Below are positions 1 to 9,749 of a stretch of DNA of 64,000 nucleotides, in pieces. Both the position numbers and the translations under genes were made by a program. The stretch is from Ciona intestinalis (lineage: Eukaryota; Chordata; Ascidiacea; Phlebobranchia; Cionidae). The stretch spans positions 1,603,435-1,667,434 of the forward strand of contig NC_020173.2 in NCBI RefSeq assembly GCF_000224145.3, written 5' to 3'. The stretch's first letter is position 1, and each line of letters starts with the position of its first letter. The notes below the pieces were generated by a model, which did not search any database, was not told the DNA's origin, and was given only the letters and a program-made list of their open reading frames with translations.

Positions 1-236
1 ATATTATATATAAAAAAACTCTTATGAATCGATGCATCACCAGATAAAAATGTAATTGTATGTATACATATATACATATATATATATATATATCTATACA
101 CAGAAATATATAGAGGTAAAAATAAAAAAATGTTAAGTAGTTAAAAAAAGGGAAAATATTTAAAAATGTGTAACCCAAATAAAAAATGTAAAAAAATATA
201 TATATATAGCAAGCAATGGATATTGGTACAACGTAC
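1..236. other. AT-rich intron of the RANBP2-like gene with TA microsatellites
   Basis: Intron sequence downstream of the 237-443 exon on the minus strand. It contains alternating TA runs near 67-95 and 197-208 and A-rich stretches. No further exon is visible before the window edge. Confidence 0.5.
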
Positions 237-796
237 TTGATTGGGCTTTATTTGCAGTGAGCGTTTAAAGCATGATAATGCAGCTTCAATTTCGGACAAC
301 TTCTCATAACAATCCCCTAGCAGTTTGTGTGCACTTGTATCTCGGTCAAATGTTTTCAGGTACTTTACTATCCACTGGGCGGCACTGTTGTAGTCCCCCG
401 CCTTGTACCATAACTTTCCGAAGTGCAGACCTTTCAGTGGCAGCTGAATAAAAAAAAATTAATATTAATTTATATGTATATATATAATAATATGTTGAAA
501 ATAATATTATTCTAGGGATGAATAAAGTGCTACAGCACAATAGATCTAGAGTCCCATAGAATTTAGACCCAAATTTGCAATTACATCTAAAGAGAATAAA
601 AAATTAATCAAATATTAAACCAATAAAACAACGGACAGTGCCTTTTCGAACAGTTCAATTTTTGAATTTTTTTTATGAAAAATAATTAGAACAAAAATGA
701 AAAGTATTTCGATATTATTAAACTAACCTCTTGAGGATTAGATGTTGCAGTTGATTTTTCTATAATTTTGGAAACTTCACTTGGAGTGAGAGACAT
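237..796 (-). CDS. RANBP2: RANBP2-like nucleoporin, N-terminal TPR region (first two exons, partial)
   Basis: Two exons in phase 0 are visible: 728-796 (ATG, 23 codons, donor GAG|GTTAGT) and 237-443 (69 codons, acceptor TTTATTCAG, donor CAA|GTACGT). The joined peptide begins MSLTPSEVSKIIEKSTATSN. It continues through a tetratricopeptide-type helix pair (KGLHFGKLWYKAGDYNSAAQ, then HKLLGDCYEKLSEIEAALSC) and ends with SLQIKPNQ. This follows vertebrate RanBP2/Nup358 residue by residue at its extreme N terminus (MKGFYFAKLYYEAKEYDLAK..., YRRSVELNPTQ), including the spacing from the start Met. In that family the TPR region anchors the protein to the cytoplasmic face of the nuclear pore. The rest of the gene lies beyond the left edge. 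Another TPR protein is possible, but the match covers the unique N-terminal segment as well as the repeat. Confidence 0.62.
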
Positions 797-1708
797 TTAT
801 TCAATTTTTACACAAACTTTAGAAACATTGAGTACACTGTACATCAAAAATAAAGGACTAAATATGTATATCAAATACAAATAGAAGTTTTACGCATATA
901 GCAGATGAGCAGTATCAGTATAATGCGTACCACATATTAAGTTTAAAATAAGTATAAATAAAAAAAATATGACGTAAAAATTCTGAACACAAATATATAC
1001 CAACTTGTTTACGTTTACCCCGAAAGTTTTAGAACTTTATTGGTTTGAAAATTCGCAAACATGACCTACGGTACATTCGTTTATAGTTCAACTTCATCAT
1101 ACACATTGCACAATGGTTAGTATGCGATTTCCATGATCAGACAACTCTTGCCGAAACTGTTCACCCGTAACCTAATTTGTAACTTCTAAATCATGCCAAA
1201 AATATGCATATGGGACAACCAAATACTATAAATTAGTTTTGATATAGAACTCTTCATAATGTATGAATTAAATTTCCAGCTGCCAGCAGGAACGAGCGAC
1301 GGAATTACATCGCGTCAACTCTTGTAACGGGGAATTCCCTGAGCCTTACTTTTACGCGGGAAAGCAAATCAAGTAATAAAAGATAGATTTCAAAAATTAA
1401 TACACACTATTACACAAAACACGAAATATACAGGTTATTTGTGCGTAAAATTGGCAAACAGTAATGTTCAGACATTTGTCGAACATCCTTCGATTAATCA
1501 TTAATTTGCCTCGAGCTTAATGATAAAACTGCTGTTTAAATGCAACGAGTCAAACCACAGCGATTTGAGCCACTCGAACAAACAGTTCATGAGATTGTTT
1601 TCGTAGAAACAGAGTTTTTAGTGACGTACTAATCCTAGAATTTAAGATACCAGTTATTGTTGGCAAACTACTTTTTAAACTATATGTTTAGGCTGTAGTA
1701 TTTAACAT
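797..1708. other. Intergenic region between the RANBP2-like gene and the lectin-protease gene
   Basis: AT-rich sequence that should hold the promoter of the leftward RANBP2-like gene. I see no convincing TATA box, conserved block or reading frame in it. Confidence 0.4.
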
Positions 1709-1903
1709 ATAGTAGGGTGGGGAAAGACGGGACACCTTTAGCACATAATATCTAAATATCCTGAACGTGTTTTAAACAATTAACAACGGTCTATGGGAGT
1801 CGTGAGGATACGTTTTATAATTATTTGAATGTTCTTTATTTACTACCAAACGGGACGAGAAAACAGAATGAATAGGTGTCCGATCTTCCACCACCACAGT
1901 ATA
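1709..1903 (-). mobile_element. GGGTGGGGGAAGATGGGACACC MITE, copy 1 (reference description)
   Basis: First of at least 35 copies in the window. A full copy is about 195 bp with near-perfect inverted ends: TAGTAGGGTGGGGGAAGATG at one end and its complement at the other, flanked by TA. The interior has two recognisable halves: an arm reading CTCGTCCCATTTGGTAGTAA, and an arm with GATCAGGATATTTGGATATT followed by GTGCTAAAGGTGTCCC. I call a copy plus when the CTCGTCCC arm comes first on the plus strand. There is no coding capacity, so copies must be mobilised in trans. A TA target fits Tc1/mariner-type elements. It may be the published Ciona MITE (Cimi-1), which I cannot confirm from memory. This copy is minus and lies about 90 bp before the lectin-protease start. 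Confidence 0.9.
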
Positions 1904-1990
1904 GGCTATACCTACTTTCGTAGACAGGGTGGTAGAAGTAGTTTATGTTTGGAGTAAATAACATACCGACATATCATTTAACGTTTAAAT

Positions 1991-4069
1991 TTGAACTTTT
2001 TGTTTACATCCCTACACTTGAAATACAGCAGGATGTCATCAAATATTTTATCGCTAAGCATTTTCTTTTTACTGTGTGTCCTCATAAAAGGGATTCCGAG
2101 TAGTGTCTTGTCGTCTAGTTGTCCAATTGGATTCTCTTTGCATGGCGACTTCTGTTACAAGGTGTTTTCCCTAAGAAAACTGGACCACCGAAACGCTTAC
2201 GAAGCTTGCGAGTCAACAGGTTCTATCCTTATCGAGCCGACGAGTGCAGAGCAACAACAACACATTCAGAATTTGTTTCGAACAGCTCACAGTTTCTGGA
2301 TCGGTCTCTCGAGTGAAGACGGTACGTTTGAATGGCCTGATGGTGCCGAAGTAAGATATGCGAACTGGGCCATGGGTTTTCCAAGACCAAATCATGATTG
2401 TGTTATAGCGTCCCACAGGCACCGTTACCAATGGATAAATGTAGATTGTGGCTCGCGTCATTTGTTTGCTTGTCAACATAACTCGTCGGCTGAACCTGAA
2501 TCAGGTTTGCAGTTTAGAAATCGTAACGACCAACCTTTTTCGTGCCGTAACAAGTTTGGTTACTTCGCGAACCCAAATGATTGCACTTCGTATATACTTT
2601 GTGTGAGCAACGAAAATTTCCAGTACAGCTGCGCGGAAGGTTCTGTGTTCGTAGCCAGTCGTTCAAGATGCGAAGTCGGTGCGACTTGTGAAACTAGGCC
2701 AACACAGCCACTGACTACTGTGGCACCTGCAAGCGAAAGCACACCGGAAGAAGAAGAAAATCAACCTGATTCTGTCGCAGTAACTTGCCCCGAAGGTTAC
2801 ATACGGCACCGTAGAAAATGCTATAAGACTTTTAAATCTTATCTTACATGGAAAGCGGCAAACGAAAGCTGTGCAGGCACTGAAGGTGGACGAATGGTTG
2901 TTATAACTGATCGGGGAGTGGCAGATTTTGTCCATAGCCTAGTTAACAGCGACTCGTGCCAAGGTGCGTGCAGAAGTAGCCATTTCTCGGATTACTGGAT
3001 TGGCCTAAACGACTTTGAAGAACCGGAGCAATTTGTTTGGAGTGACGGGACGGCGCTTGTGAATGTAAACTATGAGAACTGGTCAAAACGGGCCAGAAAA
3101 CGATATAAAGACTTGAAACAATGCGTGAAAATGTCAAGATTCTATGATTTCCAATGGATTGATTCAATGTGCAACAACGCGAACGCATATATATGCGAAA
3201 AGGAAGGAACTGTTCAGAACGAAATGTTATTGAGCACGTTGTCCGACCAGGAGTCGCTCGCTCAAAGTAGAAACGGGCCTACGTGCGGTTTGCATCGCTT
3301 GGTTGGCCAGCCGCTTCTAGAGGGAGTAGTCGGGGGCACCAGAGCCCAACCTTCTTTACACCCTTGGCAAGTTTCTCTCCGAACGCGGGGCGTACACAAG
3401 TGCGGGGCTTCTCTCATAAATCGTTGCTGGGCAATGACAGCAGCTCACTGCGTTGCTTTGCCCAATGTACTACCTCGTGATGTTCCTACTGTGGCGGTAC
3501 TTGGAGATTACGAGATGAACGTTGTGGAGGATACCGAAGAGCGCTTAAACATTCTTGACATTCATACTCACCCGGACTGGTCTGCATTTCCAGTACCAAC
3601 CAATGACATTTCTCTTATACGCTTGCGTAATTGCTCAGTGCAGGGCATTCCTGTGTGTTTGCCGACACAAAACATCAGTGATGCCTTTCCTCCTGGCACG
3701 CGCTGTATCGTCTCAGGGTATGGCACTACAAAACCAAACCGAGAGGTTTACCCGGACACACTGCAACAAGCAACGGTTCCTTTGATTTCGCAGGCACAGT
3801 GCACTCGCATGTATCGACAGAGCGTCCAGGAGCGCCACATGCGAAGCTCTATGCTCTGTGCCGGCTACAAAGAGGGCGGAATAGATTCTTGTCAAGGAGA
3901 CAGCGGGGGGCCCTTGGTGTGTACTGACCCCACAACAGACTCTCGGATACAGGTTGGGATCGTATCATGGGGAAATGGTTGCGCCAGGCGAAATAGACCG
4001 GGTGTATACACCAGCACATATCATTACACCGATTGGATAGAATCAGTAATTAGCACCGTTGTGAACTAA
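1991..4069 (+). CDS. Secreted mosaic serine protease: C-type lectin, chitin-binding, C-type lectin, trypsin domains
   Basis: One uninterrupted 692-residue frame. The second Met (residue 15, base 2033) is the likelier start because it leads straight into a signal peptide (residues 18-36). Domains in order: C-type lectin domain 44-161 (FWIGLSSEDGTFEWPDG, closing Cys161); six-cysteine peritrophin-A chitin-binding domain about 184-233; Thr/Glu-rich linker; second C-type lectin domain 266-402 (DYWIGLNDFEEPEQFVWSDG); trypsin-fold protease about 446-688. The catalytic triad is complete: His486 in TAAHC, Asp539 in NDISLIRL and Ser638 in GDSGGP. Asp632 six residues before the Ser predicts cleavage after Lys/Arg. 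The residue before the mature-type N terminus VVGGT is Gly445, not Arg or Lys, so normal tryptic activation is not apparent. Neither lectin domain shows an EPN or QPD sugar motif. A single exon is unusual beside its intron-rich neighbours. An immune or digestive role is inference. Confidence 0.9.
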   Translation: MNFLFTSLHLKYSRMSSNILSLSIFFLLCVLIKGIPSSVLSSSCPIGFSLHGDFCYKVFSLRKLDHRNAYEACESTGSILIEPTSAEQQQHIQNLFRTAHSFWIGLSSEDGTFEWPDGAEVRYANWAMGFPRPNHDCVIASHRHRYQWINVDCGSRHLFACQHNSSAEPESGLQFRNRNDQPFSCRNKFGYFANPNDCTSYILCVSNENFQYSCAEGSVFVASRSRCEVGATCETRPTQPLTTVAPASESTPEEEENQPDSVAVTCPEGYIRHRRKCYKTFKSYLTWKAANESCAGTEGGRMVVITDRGVADFVHSLVNSDSCQGACRSSHFSDYWIGLNDFEEPEQFVWSDGTALVNVNYENWSKRARKRYKDLKQCVKMSRFYDFQWIDSMCNNANAYICEKEGTVQNEMLLSTLSDQESLAQSRNGPTCGLHRLVGQPLLEGVVGGTRAQPSLHPWQVSLRTRGVHKCGASLINRCWAMTAAHCVALPNVLPRDVPTVAVLGDYEMNVVEDTEERLNILDIHTHPDWSAFPVPTNDISLIRLRNCSVQGIPVCLPTQNISDAFPPGTRCIVSGYGTTKPNREVYPDTLQQATVPLISQAQCTRMYRQSVQERHMRSSMLCAGYKEGGIDSCQGDSGGPLVCTDPTTDSRIQVGIVSWGNGCARRNRPGVYTSTYHYTDWIESVISTVVN

Positions 4070-4637
4070 ACGATATGTTGTATATTTTAAAAGCGTAATA
4101 AATAGAAATAAACGCCAACCTGTAATGTCTGCATTGTATATACTGTACTGCAGGCCGCAACATACTGTAAGCATAAAGAGCCCACTGGGCAACATTGTAC
4201 CCGTCGATGTTAAAAGTGTCTCAAGGTTCACCTACACGGTTAATTTAGTGCGGTGAGTTTCTGCACGTTTGCAGAATGTAGTCAGTTTCTGCAATTCTGC
4301 AGAATATTGCAAGCGCAAGCGGCACTTGAGCCCTATTAAGCGGCAGTTGAGCCCTAGAAATAAACAGACTTTCTTAGTTTTGCAAGCCCAGCACGATCCC
4401 ATGACCCGTAACCCTCTGCCGCAAGAAAAACACTTGATTTACCGAAGAGAAAGTTGGCACATCAATCATCGGGGAATTTTCCATCTTCCCTTTACCCCAA
4501 ATTGTTTTTTAAACTTGTTTTTTTAAAAAAAGAAAAGCTCAAGCTTCTTCACTCCCATGATATATAATTGCAGTAAAGCGGAGCTGCAACCATTGATATA
4601 CGCAGGTATATTAGGACAGTACCGTAGAATTTATATA
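4070..4637. other. 3' flank of the lectin-protease gene
   Basis: AATAAA-type signals occur at about 4098-4112, shortly after the stop, and probably end the transcript. The rest is noncoding with no recognised element. Confidence 0.45.
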
Positions 4638-4831
4638 CAGTAGGCTGGGAGAAGAAGGGACACCCTTTCATTCTATTTTCTCGTTCCATTTGGTAGTAAA
4701 CAAGAACATTCGAAGAATTATAAAACCATATCCTCACGACTTCCATAAACCGTTGTTTATTGTTTAAAACTTGATCAGGATGTTTAAATATTAGGTGCTA
4801 AAGGTGTCCCATCTTCCCTCACAGTACTATA
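4638..4831 (+). mobile_element. MITE copy 2
   Basis: Plus orientation, full length, with slightly decayed ends (TAGGCTGGGAGAAGAAGGGA). It lies 115 bp before the first laminin-G-like gene, close to its putative TATA box. Confidence 0.88.
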
Positions 4832-4877
4832 TTATAGTGTTTAAATATATCAATATAATATGCTTTAAATATATCAA

Positions 4878-4886
4878 TATAAAATG
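4878..4886 (+). promoter_or_regulatory. Possible TATA box of the first laminin-G-like gene
   Basis: ATATAAAA about 60 bases before the ATG at 4946. It is the only TATA-like match in a suitable place, but the region is AT-rich so chance is likely. Confidence 0.3.
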
Positions 4887-4945
4887 GCATGTTGCTAATT
4901 TTTCCATTTTTAGACTCCGTTATTCTTAGCCTAGATTAAGCGATA

Positions 4946-5857
4946 ATGGCTGTTCTTGGAATTGCAGCACTTGTATGTTTAGCATGCCTTGTAAGCGGCC
5001 AGCAAACCTACGACTCCTGTCGTATAACATGTCCAGCTGAGGATGGCACTTTCGCCCCGATATGTGATTGTAAAACGCCAGTACCTGAGAATATGTTGAT
5101 ACAAATGGCCACACGCGAGTACATTAAAACGAACGCCGCAGTTCACTATGATGTTACCACTGATCACAATGTGGTGTATGACATACGCGCATCCAGCAAG
5201 ATATCGAAAATATTCGACCAGGGTTTTCTACAGGCTCATATGATACAGAATAATCCGACCCAACAACCAACTCTCTCGCTGGGCAGACAGAATGGAAGAA
5301 GGTTTATTTCTTTTGATGGCCTAAGGAGAAAATTGAACGCTAACATAAATTTGGACGACCAGAATGATATAAACGTCTTCATTGTGTACAAAATCACAGC
5401 TTATAATGCTGATACCGCGTGGGTGAGAAACGGCCTGTTTGGCAACGATAATGGTCACTACGACAAGTTTATTACTTTCTTTCCTAACGGAGATATGATG
5501 GTTCCTGGATCAGTTGGAAACTATGTCAGAGTCAGTACATATCCAACCGGAGCAAATGCTGGCGCAGTTGGCGTATGGAACGTACTAAGTGTACAATGGA
5601 AAGTGGGAGGTCCTCCGAACTCCAGCAGCGTGTGGTGTAACGGGCAGTTACTTACGCGTTTCCAAGCCGAGGTGTCTCCAGGCTCACCGAGCTTATCTTT
5701 GGGAGATTTAAATCCTGGAGGACTTCATCCTTTAAAAGGTTCGATCGGGGAGTTTTTGGTTTATAAAGGAATTTCGATGACGGACAAGAACATTAGGGAT
5801 CATCATCAATACTTCATGCAAACATGGGCGATTGACGGAACAGCACACCAAAAATAA
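4946..5857 (+). CDS. Secreted laminin-G-like protein without collagen tail (family member 1)
   Basis: Single-exon frame of 303 residues. Signal peptide 1-18 (MAVLGIAALVCLACLVSG), then a short Cys-bearing stem (SCRITC, ICDC), then a domain of about 240 residues found in all members. That domain looks like a concanavalin-A/laminin-G jelly roll; it contains [50 protein letters not shown] and [15 protein letters not shown]. The fold is inferred from [17 protein letters not shown] and LGD spacing typical of LamG_3-type domains. The paired cysteines match those that bracket the collagen tail in its neighbours (YCSIEC and PCNC), so this copy has either lost or never gained the collagen segment. Ligand unknown. 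A noncoding block after its stop recurs after member 2. Confidence 0.85.
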   Translation: MAVLGIAALVCLACLVSGQQTYDSCRITCPAEDGTFAPICDCKTPVPENMLIQMATREYIKTNAAVHYDVTTDHNVVYDIRASSKISKIFDQGFLQAHMIQNNPTQQPTLSLGRQNGRRFISFDGLRRKLNANINLDDQNDINVFIVYKITAYNADTAWVRNGLFGNDNGHYDKFITFFPNGDMMVPGSVGNYVRVSTYPTGANAGAVGVWNVLSVQWKVGGPPNSSSVWCNGQLLTRFQAEVSPGSPSLSLGDLNPGGLHPLKGSIGEFLVYKGISMTDKNIRDHHQYFMQTWAIDGTAHQK

Positions 5858-5974
5858 CATTCTTATTTGCCAAGAATGAATAATATCCTACAACTAATGC
5901 GCATTTACCATATACAAATTAACGTACTGTAAATATTGCTAAAACTATACTCACAAAAATAAAATTGAATCATG

Positions 5975-6297
5975 AGCATTGGTATCTTTATAGCCTGAGT
6001 AATTTTTCACTTATTCAAGTCTTTTTAATAAAGAATTTGTCATATAAGTCCGGTAATTGATTTTGGCGCTTTAATCCCCACACGCAGACATAGTGGCCTT
6101 GGCGTGCACAGTGGGTTTAAAACAATTAAAAGCGACCAAGACAAATATGCAACCGTTGTCGGTGGCTTGCTGTAAACTCATAGATTAATAGTTTATTCTA
6201 GTAAACGTGACAAATTATAATGCATTTTGGCGTGGGGACTCTAGCACAGCTGCAAGAGTCGAATTTTTCAAAATGTAGTTGACGATCGCCAGTCAGA
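5975..6297 (+). repeat. Duplicated 3'-flank block, copy A
   Basis: Sequence after member 1 recurs after member 2 (8190-8657). Shared landmarks are GCATTGGTATCTT, AAGTCTTTTTAATAAAGAAT, GGCGTGCACAGTGG and GGCGTGGGGACTCTAGCACA. The best-conserved part is 6093-6275. It shows that the duplicated unit included 3' flanking DNA. Confidence 0.8.
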
Positions 6298-6308
6298 AAA
6301 AAAATTAT

Positions 6309-6503
6309 TATAGTAGGGTGGGGGAAGATGGGACACCTTTTCAATCTTTTTTTTTTCAATTTGGTAGTAAACAAACTTTTAACGATTTTTTATAAAACTT
6401 TATCCTCACGGCTCCCATAGACCATTGTTAATTGCTTAAAACACGATCAGGATATTTAGTTATTATGTGTCAAAGGTGTCCCATCTTCCCTCACCCAACT
6501 ATA
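6309..6503 (+). mobile_element. MITE copy 3
   Basis: Plus orientation, full length, with intact ends (TAGTAGGGTGGGGGAAGATG). It lies between family members 1 and 2. It is the last copy before a 13-kb stretch without any. Confidence 0.92.
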
Positions 6504-6544
6504 TTTATTCGATATGTAGTTAATGGAAAAACAAGAAAACTACA

Positions 6545-6826
6545 AGGTGACCAACTTTAGCCTTCGACGACACGAGTTTATAAAGAATTAGATATTACAG
6601 TGTAGTATACAATATATACAAATGTGGCAATAAAAGTCGATAAAAAATGTACAGTGCTGGGCCCTGCGCTGCGACCGTATACATGGCGCGCCTATAAATA
6701 CCGCAGTTACCGCATCACTTTTGCTTATACATCGCATGCGCTAACACGCGCGGTTGAATTACTACATCTAAAACTTTAATTTTTGAATATAGGTGTTTTA
6801 TATAAAGCGTAAACTACCGTCGAGAA
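6545..6826 (+). promoter_or_regulatory. Promoter and 5' leader of collagen-tailed member 2, shared with member 4
   Basis: This block is closely repeated before member 4 (12318-12597), from GACGACACGAGTTTATAAAG through to the ATG. A TATA box (CTATAAATA, 6692-6700) is followed by CCGCAGTTACCGCATCACTT in both copies, which places a start near 6725. The leader contains AATATAG|GTGTTTTATA close to the ATG, a possible splice or spliced-leader acceptor. In member 4 the TATA position reads GTATATGAA, so that promoter may be weaker. Confidence 0.6.
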
Positions 6827-8047
6827 ATGAGTTATAAGCTTGCATTAGCTTATTTGATGATTGTGCTAACAGTCGTACAATGCTACACGAAGATGGAATA
6901 CTGTAGTATTGAATGTACTGGAAACGAACAAGCGACAAGCACTGCGACGTCCCGTGGTAATCTTACTTCGACTACTGGTCGTCCTGGCAAACGAGGACCA
7001 CCCGGACTAAGCGGAGCCATTGGACCATCTGGTGAACCTGGACCAGCCGGTCCAAGTGGACCCATTGGACCATCTGGTGAACAAGGGCCACCCGGCGAAA
7101 GTGGACCCATGGGACCATCTGGTGAACCTGGACCAGTCGGCCCAAGTGGACCCATTGGACCATCTGGTGAACCTGGACAAGTCGGCGAAAGTGGACCCAT
7201 TGGACAATCGGGTGAACCTGGACCACCCGGGCCAAAAGGAGATTCCGCTACACCATGTAATTGTACTTTTCAAACTATAGGAGCTGAAAATAGTTTGTTT
7301 GTACGAATGGCTGTGTTAGATCATATTAGGACGAAGGCAAGTGTCCACTACGATGTTGGTTTAGATACGAACGTGGTTTACGATGCTACAAGCAACAAGA
7401 TATCAAAGATATTTGACCAGGGTCTCCAGCAAGCTCATATGGTACAGAATAATGCGACTATCCAACCAACTGCATCTAGTAACAGACAGAACGGGAAAAA
7501 AACTATATCATTTGACGGCAGAAATCGGTGGATGATTGCCAACTTGAACTTAAACGATCAGCATAATATTAACGTCTTTATTGTGTACAAAATCACGGCT
7601 TACGATGCTACTGCGAGCTGGTTAACAAACGGACTGTTTGGGAATGAAAACGGTGGGTACGACAAATTTGTTTCTTTCTTTCCTAACGGGGATCTGGTGG
7701 TTCCTGGCTTAGAAAATTATGTTAGAGTCAGTACATTTCCTACTGGGGCAAATGCTGGCGCAGTTGGCGTATGGAACGTACTGAGTGTACAATGGAAAGC
7801 AGGAGGTCCTCCGAACTCCAGCAGCGTGTGGTGTAACGGGCAGCTACTTGGGCGTTTCCAAGATGACGTGTCTCCTGGCTCACCGAGTTTAGCTTTGGGA
7901 GCTTCGAACATACTTGGACACCACCCTTTAAAAGGTGCGATCGGGGAGTTTTTGGTTTACAAAGGAATTTCGATGACGGACAAGAACATAATGGATCATC
8001 ATCAATACTTCATGCATGGATGGGCGATCGATGGAACAGCAGCTTAA
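6827..8047 (+). CDS. Collagen-tailed laminin-G-like lectin candidate (member 2)
   Basis: Single exon, 406 residues. Signal peptide 1-19; Cys26 and Cys30 (YCSIEC) suited to inter-chain bonding; short linker; uninterrupted collagen helix of 30 Gly-X-Y triplets (residues 51-140); CNC; then the laminin-G-like domain to the C terminus. The helix starts [16 protein letters not shown] fits Hyp-Gly-Lys-X-Gly-Pro, the motif by which mannose-binding lectin and ficolins bind MASP proteases. The tail ends GPPGPKGDS, also collectin-like. The order of N-terminal Cys, collagen and globular head is that of collectins, ficolins and C1q, but the head differs from all three. Expected to be a secreted trimer or higher oligomer. 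Pathogen recognition is inference. Confidence 0.88.
   Translation: MSYKLALAYLMIVLTVVQCYTKMEYCSIECTGNEQATSTATSRGNLTSTTGRPGKRGPPGLSGAIGPSGEPGPAGPSGPIGPSGEQGPPGESGPMGPSGEPGPVGPSGPIGPSGEPGQVGESGPIGQSGEPGPPGPKGDSATPCNCTFQTIGAENSLFVRMAVLDHIRTKASVHYDVGLDTNVVYDATSNKISKIFDQGLQQAHMVQNNATIQPTASSNRQNGKKTISFDGRNRWMIANLNLNDQHNINVFIVYKITAYDATASWLTNGLFGNENGGYDKFVSFFPNGDLVVPGLENYVRVSTFPTGANAGAVGVWNVLSVQWKAGGPPNSSSVWCNGQLLGRFQDDVSPGSPSLALGASNILGHHPLKGAIGEFLVYKGISMTDKNIMDHHQYFMHGWAIDGTAA
6975..7245 (+). repeat. 45-bp collagen minisatellite of member 2
   Basis: The collagen tail is built from a 45-bp unit (five triplets, [15 protein letters not shown]), about six units long against five in members 3 and 4. Unequal exchange between units would keep the frame. 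Confidence 0.85.
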
Positions 8048-8189
8048 AAATGAACATTTTTCGACCAGAATGAATAATATATTATTATAGTCTTATATCG
8101 CACAACAAATGTGCATTAACCATATATGAAATAATGTAGTGCAAATATTGCTGAAATTAAACTCACGAAATAAAATTAAAAAATAAGCA

Positions 8190-8657
8190 TTGGTATCTTC
8201 AAGGCCCGAGTAATATTTTACTTAGTCAAGTCTTTTTAATAAAGAATTTCGCCAGTCGTATTTTTTTTAAAGATATTATTTACAAACTGAAAAATACTCT
8301 TTACGGAGTGAGTATTCTTTTATTAAGTTAATTTTTTTTAATAAAAAATTTGGTCATATTAGTCCGGTAATTTGATTCGGTTTAAAGCCCGCACGAATAT
8401 ATGATTTGCTAGATAAGTGATTTATTTCACTATATACGTGAAAAGTTAATGGCTTTGGCGTGCACAGTGGATTTAAAACAATTAAAAGCGACCAAGACAA
8501 ATATGCAACCGTTGTCGGTGGCTTGCTGTAAACTCATAGATTAATAGTTTATTCTAGTAAACGTGACAAATTATAATGCGTTTTGGCGTGGGGACTCTAG
8601 CACAGCTGCAAGAGTCGAACTTTTCAAAATGCATATAGTTGATGTACACCAGACAGA
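8190..8657 (+). repeat. Duplicated 3'-flank block, copy B
   Basis: Counterpart of 5975-6297, with roughly 90 extra bases around 8255-8345. The core 8450-8625 is nearly identical to copy A. Confidence 0.78.
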
Positions 8658-8900
8658 ACAAGTTTATTCTTTATTTGATGTGTATTTAACAAATGGCACA
8701 TAAGATATGTTTCAATTATTACATATTTCATTTGCAACTAAGCACTACATTATTTAGTTTTAAAAGGATTGTTTAATTGCATTTCTTCTCCACAGCAGCT
8801 TGTACAAAAGGAAACGTAAAAGCTAATCAAATGTAGGTATAATGTTTTTACACAACAAGTATATGCATGATACTGAATGCGGGAATGAAACAATTAACTT

Positions 8901-9540
8901 TTATATCCCCCATTCGTGCATGAAGTATTGATGATGATGATCCATTATGTTTTTGTCCGTCATCGAAATTCCTTTGTAAACCAAAAACTTCCTAATCGAA
9001 CCTTTTAATGGCAAGGCTCCATTAATGTTTAAATCTACCAAAGCAAAACTGGGTGTGCCAAGATGCACATTGATTTGGAAACGCAAAAGCAACTGCCCGT
9101 TACACCACACGCTGCTGGAGTTCGGAGGACCTCCCGCTTTCCATTGCACACTTAGTACGTTCCATACGCCAACCGCGCTAGCATTTGCTCCGGTTGGATA
9201 TGTACTGACTCTGACATAATTCCCAACTGACCCCGAAACCATCATATCCCCGTTAGGAAAGAAAGAAATGAATTTGTCGAAGTCACCATTATCATTTCCA
9301 AACAGGCCGTTTCTCAGCCATCGTGTATTAGCATCATAACCCTCGACTTTGTACACAATGAAGACGTTAATGTCATGCTGGTCGTCTAAGCTTAAGTTGG
9401 CAATCATCCACCGATTCCTGCCGTCAAATGAAATAAATCTTTTTCTGTTCTGTCTGTTACTAGATACAGTTGGTTGGTTGGCCGCATTATTCTGTACCAT
9501 TTGAGCTTGCTGGAGACCCTTGCAAAACCAAGAAGACCCA
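8901..9540 (-). pseudogene. Inverted, 5'-truncated laminin-G-like copy (member 5)
   Basis: The minus-strand frame matches the other heads from [16 protein letters not shown] down to FMHEWGI and its stop at 8901. Upstream of about 9540 the similarity ends abruptly, so signal peptide, Cys stem and collagen tail are missing. The domain itself is open and well conserved ([15 protein letters not shown] kept), with one extra His in DHHHQYF. It ends with the same GWGI/EWGI-type terminus as member 4, and its 3' flank (AATTAACTTTTATA, GAATGCGGGAATGAAACA) is the reverse complement of that of member 4. It probably arose by inverted duplication of a member-4-like gene. The longer frame to 9692 is chance extension. 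Confidence 0.72.
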
Positions 9541-9749
9541 GTGGTTTTTACGCCCTTTATAAAACCAATACTTTTATAAAGGATCCTGGTCGTAATTTTA
9601 AAGTAAGGGTCGAGTGCGACTTGCAAAATTCTGCAGAGGCAATTGAACGTTGCTGTGAACCAAATCAACTGTATCGATAATGCTTGAGTCATTTTGAACC
9701 ACAGGGATTAAAATGTTGCCTGGTATATTTGATTTTCTTACATGCAGTT

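Noticed and set aside
6883-7280. Antisense and alternate-frame open stretches over the collagen repeats (also at 10529-10920 and 12654-13090)
   Set aside because: They are by-products of the 45-bp repeat, whose GGA CCA codons leave all frames open; no start context or conserved domain.
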